In this document: positions 59,128-64,000 of the stretch, piece after piece
Numbering within the stretch: the stretch's first letter is position 1
Layout: every line of letters begins with the position of its first letter
Source: Leclercia adecarboxylata
GTDB lineage: Bacteria > Pseudomonadota > Gammaproteobacteria > Enterobacterales > Enterobacteriaceae
Length of the DNA: 64,000 nucleotides
Direction of reading: 5' to 3'
Assembly (NCBI RefSeq): GCF_023639785.1
Contig: NZ_CP098325.1
Span: forward strand, 2,790,001-2,854,000
The notes under the pieces: generated by a model
What the model saw: only the letters and a program-made list of their open reading frames with translations
What the model was told of the DNA's origin: nothing
Databases searched by the model: none
Position numbers and translations under genes: made by a program

Positions 59128-59283
59128 TACCTGCTTTCACCGGTAACAGGCAAAAATTTAACACAACCGCTAAAAAGCGCTGGACTTTGGCCGGGCGGAG
59201 TGTGGTATGGTTTAACGAAGAACAGGGAATGTTGCCTGACTGTTAAAGTTCGCAACAGGAAAATGCGTTAACTTTCAACAGAT

Positions 59284-59386
59284 AAAAAGAGACCGAATAC
59301 GATTCCTGTATTCGGTCCAGGGAAATGGCTCTTGGGAGAGAGCCGTGCGCTAAAAGTTGGCATTAATGCAGGCTAAGTCGCCTTGC
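59284..59386 (-). ncRNA. sdsR: SdsR (RyeB) sigma-S-dependent small RNA
   Basis: The minus strand matches E. coli SdsR almost throughout: it starts GCAAGGCGACTTAGCCTGCA, contains GCACGGCTCTC, and ends with the terminator ACCGAATACAGGAATCGTATTCGGTC followed by a T-run at 59284-59288. Upstream is TATTCTTA, a likely -10. SdsR is a conserved stationary-phase RNA that represses ompD, mutS and tolC among others. The 103-base length fits. Confidence 0.93.
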
Positions 59387-59470
59387 ACTTTAAGAATAGA
59401 TGACGACGCCAGGTTTTCCAGTCCGCAACAAAAGTGGCCTGAAAAAAAGCGTTAGCCTGTCCTTAAATAC

Positions 59471-59512
59471 AAAAACCGCAATGCTTCCGAAGAGAAGCCT
59501 GCGGTTTTTTTA
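59471..59512. terminator. Terminator of sraC (and of yebY on the other strand)
   Basis: AAAAACCGCAATGCTTC-CGAAGA-GAAGCCTGCGGTTTTTTT is a stem flanked by A and T runs. Confidence 0.8.
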
Positions 59513-59526
59513 TTGGAAGCGGGAAG

Positions 59527-61131
<1,605 letters not shown>

Positions 61132-61263
61132 ATATATTCCTTTTTGTTATGCCTGATTGTCAGAGGATAACTCTGTATAATGATCCAGTCGAGGATCATC
61201 CTGTCCGGGCTTGTCAACGCCCCGGCGTTTGGGTAACGTTGCCGGCAAATGAAGGAGACGGTT

Positions 61264-61494
61264 ATGCATATTAATCTCGCCACCCTCCCCCAGGAGGAGA
61301 TGGACAAAGTGAATATCGATTTGGCCGCCGCAGGCGTGGCATTCAAAGAGCGCTATAACATGCCGGTGATCGCCGAGGTGGTTGAGCGTGAGCAGCCTTC
61401 GCATCTGCGCGACTGGTTTCGTGAGCGTCTGATTGCCCATCGATTAGCCTCCGTCAACCTCTCGCGCCTGCCGTGGGAGCCGAAAGTTAAGTAA
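61264..61494 (+). CDS. holE: DNA polymerase III theta subunit
   Basis: Theta binds and stabilises the epsilon proofreading subunit in the polymerase III core. The 76-residue protein has the conserved [20 protein letters not shown] and [13 protein letters not shown] segments. I chose ATG 61264 ([10 protein letters not shown]), preceded by GGAGACGGTT, over the in-frame ATG at 61249. It is divergent from yobA and followed by a hairpin. Confidence 0.96.
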   Translation: MHINLATLPQEEMDKVNIDLAAAGVAFKERYNMPVIAEVVEREQPSHLRDWFRERLIAHRLASVNLSRLPWEPKVK

Positions 61495-61542
61495 ACTTAC
61501 CCACAGTTACAGTTCCTTACACTGTTTATGCCAGGATAAAAA

Positions 61543-61566
61543 CCCCTGATACATTCAGGGGCTTTA
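61543..61566 (+). terminator. Hairpin after holE
   Basis: CCCCTGA-TACAT-TCAGGGG then CTTT. It is weakly T-rich and lies just before the yobB leader. Confidence 0.5.
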
Positions 61567-61601
61567 TGAATCTCTGCGACTCCGTGTATAAGGAAATCAC
61601 G

Positions 61602-62258
61602 ATGTCCCACTGGAATATTGCTGCCGCACAGTACCGTGCAAATCACCATTGTGTTGATGACCACATCACGCACCACCTCCGTTTTATTACCGCCGCCGCT
61701 CGCCAGCAGTGCAATTTAGTGCTCTTTCCGGAGCTGTCATTAACCGGCCCGACCCTCCCCGATGGCCAGCTTCCTGCCCCGCCCGACGGCCAGCAGCTGA
61801 CGCCACTTATTGATGCCGCCCATACCTACAACGTCTCGGTCATTGCCGGGATCACCCTGGAGACCGGCGGGAAACGCCAGCCCGGCGTGGCCTGGTTTAC
61901 CCCTAACCAGCCTAAGGCCAGGTTCTACCCCCATGGGGCCGGCGCCTGCCTGGAGAGCCGCTTTGGCGGCCTGAGTATCGTTGATTCTCAACCCGATCAC
62001 CCCAATATTGCGTCTGATGCCGCCCTGTTCACCCGCGGTATGGCGGTGAGTGAAACCGGCTGGTCTGCCACCTTTTCACAGCTACAGCGTTTTGCCCATC
62101 GCTATGCTATCGCCGTCCTGATGGCGAACCGCGACGGCGGCAGCGCTCTGTGGGATGCGAAAGGACAATTAATCGTCCGCGCCGATCGTGGCGAGCTGTT
62201 ATTGACCGGGCGCTTTGTTGAGCAGGGTTGGCAAGGTGATATCATTCCATTACGCTAA
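61602..62258 (+). CDS. yobB: Nitrilase-superfamily protein YobB
   Basis: A 218-residue protein of the carbon-nitrogen hydrolase fold starting MSHWNIAAAQYRANHHCVDD. The catalytic Glu is present in LFPELSLTGP, but I do not find the catalytic Lys (the place reads RFYPHGAGACL) or the catalytic Cys. It thus resembles a degenerate enzyme; the E. coli homologue looks similar. The role is unknown. I chose ATG 61602 with AAGGAAATC upstream, over 61566. exoX follows after 24 bases, so the two may be co-transcribed. Confidence 0.88.
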   Translation: MSHWNIAAAQYRANHHCVDDHITHHLRFITAAARQQCNLVLFPELSLTGPTLPDGQLPAPPDGQQLTPLIDAAHTYNVSVIAGITLETGGKRQPGVAWFTPNQPKARFYPHGAGACLESRFGGLSIVDSQPDHPNIASDAALFTRGMAVSETGWSATFSQLQRFAHRYAIAVLMANRDGGSALWDAKGQLIVRADRGELLLTGRFVEQGWQGDIIPLR

Positions 62259-62282
62259 ACCTTTTACGGCCAGGAGAGAGCC

Positions 62283-62945
62283 ATGCTACGTGTCATCGAC
62301 ACCGAAACCTGTGACCTGCAGGGGGGCATTGTGGAAGTCGCCTCTGTCGACGTTGTGAACGGGCAGATCGTCAATCCACGCAGCCATCTTGTCCGTCCGG
62401 ATCGTCCTATCAGCCCGCAGGCGATGGCTATCCATCGCATTACCGAGGCGATGGTCGCTGACAAACCCTGGATTGAAGAGGTGATCCCGCACTACCACGG
62501 TAGCCCCTGGTATGTGGCGCATAACGCCAGCTTCGATCGCCGCGTGCTGCCCGAGATGCCCGGAGAGTGGATCTGCACCATGAAGCTGGCGCGGCGCTTA
62601 TGGCCGGGGATCAAATACAGCAATATGGCGCTCTATAAGTCGCGCAAACTCAGCGTGAGAACGCCGGAAGGGCTGCATCACCACCGGGCCCTGTACGACT
62701 GCTATATTACCGCCGCATTGCTCATCGACATCATGAACACCACCGGCTGGACCCCGGACGAGATGGCCGACATCACCGGACGACCGGCGCTGCTGACCAC
62801 CTTTACCTTCGGGAAATACCGTGGCAAAGCGGTGGCAGAAATCGCGGATAAAGATCCGGGCTATCTCCGCTGGCTGTATAACAACCTCGAGCGGATGAGC
62901 CCGGAGTTGCGTCTGACGCTGAAACACTACCTGGGGGGATCCTGA
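62283..62945 (+). CDS. exoX: Exodeoxyribonuclease X
   Basis: ExoX is a 3'-5' DNA exonuclease acting in mismatch repair and UV resistance. The DEDDh motifs are intact: [14 protein letters not shown] (Asp, Glu), [14 protein letters not shown] (Asp), and [14 protein letters not shown] (His, Asp). The 220-residue length equals E. coli's. A C-terminal domain (about 160-220, [20 protein letters not shown]) may aid DNA or protein binding. Its last 19 bases overlap the end of the convergent ptrB. Confidence 0.95.
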   Translation: MLRVIDTETCDLQGGIVEVASVDVVNGQIVNPRSHLVRPDRPISPQAMAIHRITEAMVADKPWIEEVIPHYHGSPWYVAHNASFDRRVLPEMPGEWICTMKLARRLWPGIKYSNMALYKSRKLSVRTPEGLHHHRALYDCYITAALLIDIMNTTGWTPDEMADITGRPALLTTFTFGKYRGKAVAEIADKDPGYLRWLYNNLERMSPELRLTLKHYLGGS

Positions 62946-64000
62946 TCCACCTCTGCCGCCTGGCTTGTTAAGGTCTCCTGAGCCAGGCCAACCAGGAACG
63001 CGTACTCCAGGGCCACCCCTTCATAGGATTTGAAGCGCCCGGACTTCCCACCGTGCCCGGCATCCATATCGGTGCAGAGCAGCAGTAAATTGTCGTCGGT
63101 CTTCATTTCCCGCAGCTTCGCCACCCATTTCGCCGGCTCCCAGTACTGCACCTGGGAGTCATGCAAACCGGTGGTCACCAGCATGTGGGGATAAGCCTTC
63201 TCCCCGACGTTGTCATAGGGACTGTAATCTTTCATGTAGCGATAGTAGGTCTCGTCCTGCGGATTGCCCCACTCTTCGTACTCCCCGATGGTCAGCGGGA
63301 TAGATTCGTCCAGCATGGTAGTCAGGACATCCACAAAGGGGACCTGGGCTATCACCCCTTTGAACAGTCCGGGACGCTCGTTAATCACGGTGCCCATCAG
63401 CATTCCGCCCGCGCTGCCGCCCATGGCAAAGCACTGGCTCCGATCGCCATAACCCAGCCCCAGCAGCCCCTCGCAGACGTCGAGGTAGTCGTTGAAGGTG
63501 TTTTTCTTTTTCAGGAACTTGCCGTCTTCGTACCATTTTTGTCCCAACTCCCCCCCGCCGCGGATATGGGCGATAGCGAAGACAAACCCGCGGTCAAGCA
63601 GGCTTAAGCGGCTGCCGCTGAAATCCGCGTCGATGCTGGAGCCGTACGAGCCGTAGCCGTAGATGAGGATCGGGTTTTTGCCCTTGCGGAAATGGTGCTT
63701 GTGGTAGACCAGCGAGACGGGCACTTCGGTGCCGTCCCGGGCGACAATCCACACGTGCTCGCTGCGATAAAGTTCGGCATTAAACCCTTTCACCTCGGCC
63801 TGCTTCAGCACCCGGCGCTGACCGGTGTCCATATCCAGCTCAAACAGGGTGTCCGGGGTGGTCATGGAGGAGTAGCCATAGCGCAGGCGGGAGGTTTCCG
63901 GTTCAGGATTGTAGCCAATCCAGGTCACGTAGGCGGGATCGTCGAAGGCAATACCAATCACTTCCCGGGTTTTACGGTTGATCTGCCGCAGGCTGGTGAG
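62927..64000 (-). CDS. ptrB: Oligopeptidase B, C-terminal part
   Basis: Oligopeptidase B is a cytoplasmic S9 serine peptidase that cuts short peptides after Arg or Lys. The N-terminus lies beyond the right window edge; about 357 C-terminal residues are visible, with the open frame reaching base 64000. The catalytic domain is complete: [13 protein letters not shown] (Ser), [10 protein letters not shown] (Asp), and [13 protein letters not shown] (His). The end is EVDQDPPR. Its 3' end overlaps exoX by 19 bases. Confidence 0.96.
   Translation of the reverse strand, partial: LTSLRQINRKTREVIGIAFDDPAYVTWIGYNPEPETSRLRYGYSSMTTPDTLFELDMDTGQRRVLKQAEVKGFNAELYRSEHVWIVARDGTEVPVSLVYHKHHFRKGKNPILIYGYGSYGSSIDADFSGSRLSLLDRGFVFAIAHIRGGGELGQKWYEDGKFLKKKNTFNDYLDVCEGLLGLGYGDRSQCFAMGGSAGGMLMGTVINERPGLFKGVIAQVPFVDVLTTMLDESIPLTIGEYEEWGNPQDETYYRYMKDYSPYDNVGEKAYPHMLVTTGLHDSQVQYWEPAKWVAKLREMKTDDNLLLLCTDMDAGHGGKSGRFKSYEGVALEYAFLVGLAQETLTSQAAEVDQDPPR

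Larger units (their letters stand above)
59218..59512 (+). ncRNA. sraC: SraC (RyeA) antisense RNA
   Basis: A transcript on the plus strand opposite SdsR, matching E. coli SraC in position and partner. A -10-like TATGGTTTA (about 59206) would start near 59218, and the stem CCGCAATGCTTC/GAAGCCTGCGG with a T-run (59475-59512) ends it. The start is inferred; the end is better supported. In E. coli SraC and SdsR base-pair and promote each other's decay. Confidence 0.7.

Overview
The window is chromosomal backbone of an Enterobacteriaceae genome. Almost every protein can be matched by eye to an Escherichia coli or Salmonella counterpart, with the same gene order over long stretches. The codon use is GC-rich. 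The gene content (a PBP3-like paralogue beside rlmA, and no umuDC-hlyE) suggests the Enterobacter/Leclercia/Lelliottia/Citrobacter neighbourhood rather than E. coli. I cannot fix the genus from sequence alone. No phage, insertion sequence, CRISPR array, rRNA or tRNA gene was seen.

Layout. 1-2014 (-): an accessory sugar-uptake pair, a GPH-family symporter followed by a coiled-coil carbohydrate porin cut by the window edge. 2346-20078: the E. coli 26-minute region, treA, ymgE, ycgR, emtA, ldcA, cvrA, dadX-dadA, ycgB, fadR, nhaB, dsbB, ycgN, ycgM, ycgL, minCDE. 20153-64000: the E. coli 40-41-minute region, rnd, fadD, yeaY, tsaB, yoaA, yoaB, yoaH, pabB, nudL, sdaA, pdeD, yoaE, manXYZ, yobD, mntP, rlmA, a second ftsI, cspC, yobF, an extra metallo-beta-lactamase-fold gene, yebO, mgrB, yobH, kdgR, yebQ, htpX, prc, proQ, msrC, letA-letB-rsmF, yebV, yebW, pphA, a virK/ybjX-type gene, the SdsR/SraC antisense RNA pair, yebY-copD-copC, holE, yobB, exoX and ptrB (partial). 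The minE-rnd junction joins two blocks that lie far apart in E. coli K-12 but are adjacent in Salmonella.

How the genes work together. Envelope and stress functions dominate: peptidoglycan turnover and recycling (emtA, ldcA, dadX, the PBP3 paralogue, prc), disulfide formation (dsbB), lipid transport (letAB), division-site placement (minCDE), PhoPQ feedback (mgrB), and metal balance (mntP with its Mn2+ riboswitch and a MntR box; copC-copD-yebY). Carbon metabolism is represented by treA, manXYZ, sdaA, dadA and the fatty-acid pair fadR/fadD. A FadR operator candidate precedes fadD, and a CRP site precedes dadA.

Non-coding structure. Three copies of one short palindromic element, each next to rho-independent terminators, all lie where genes converge. 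Two of them, plus two further convergent gaps, also carry REP-type palindromes. Other recognised RNA features are the mntP riboswitch, the rnd leader stem-loop with its U-run, and SdsR opposite SraC. I did not find an obviously new multi-gene system. The most interesting items are the accessory genes inserted into conserved neighbourhoods, the unusual SSD motif in the PBP3 paralogue, and the convergent-junction repeat.
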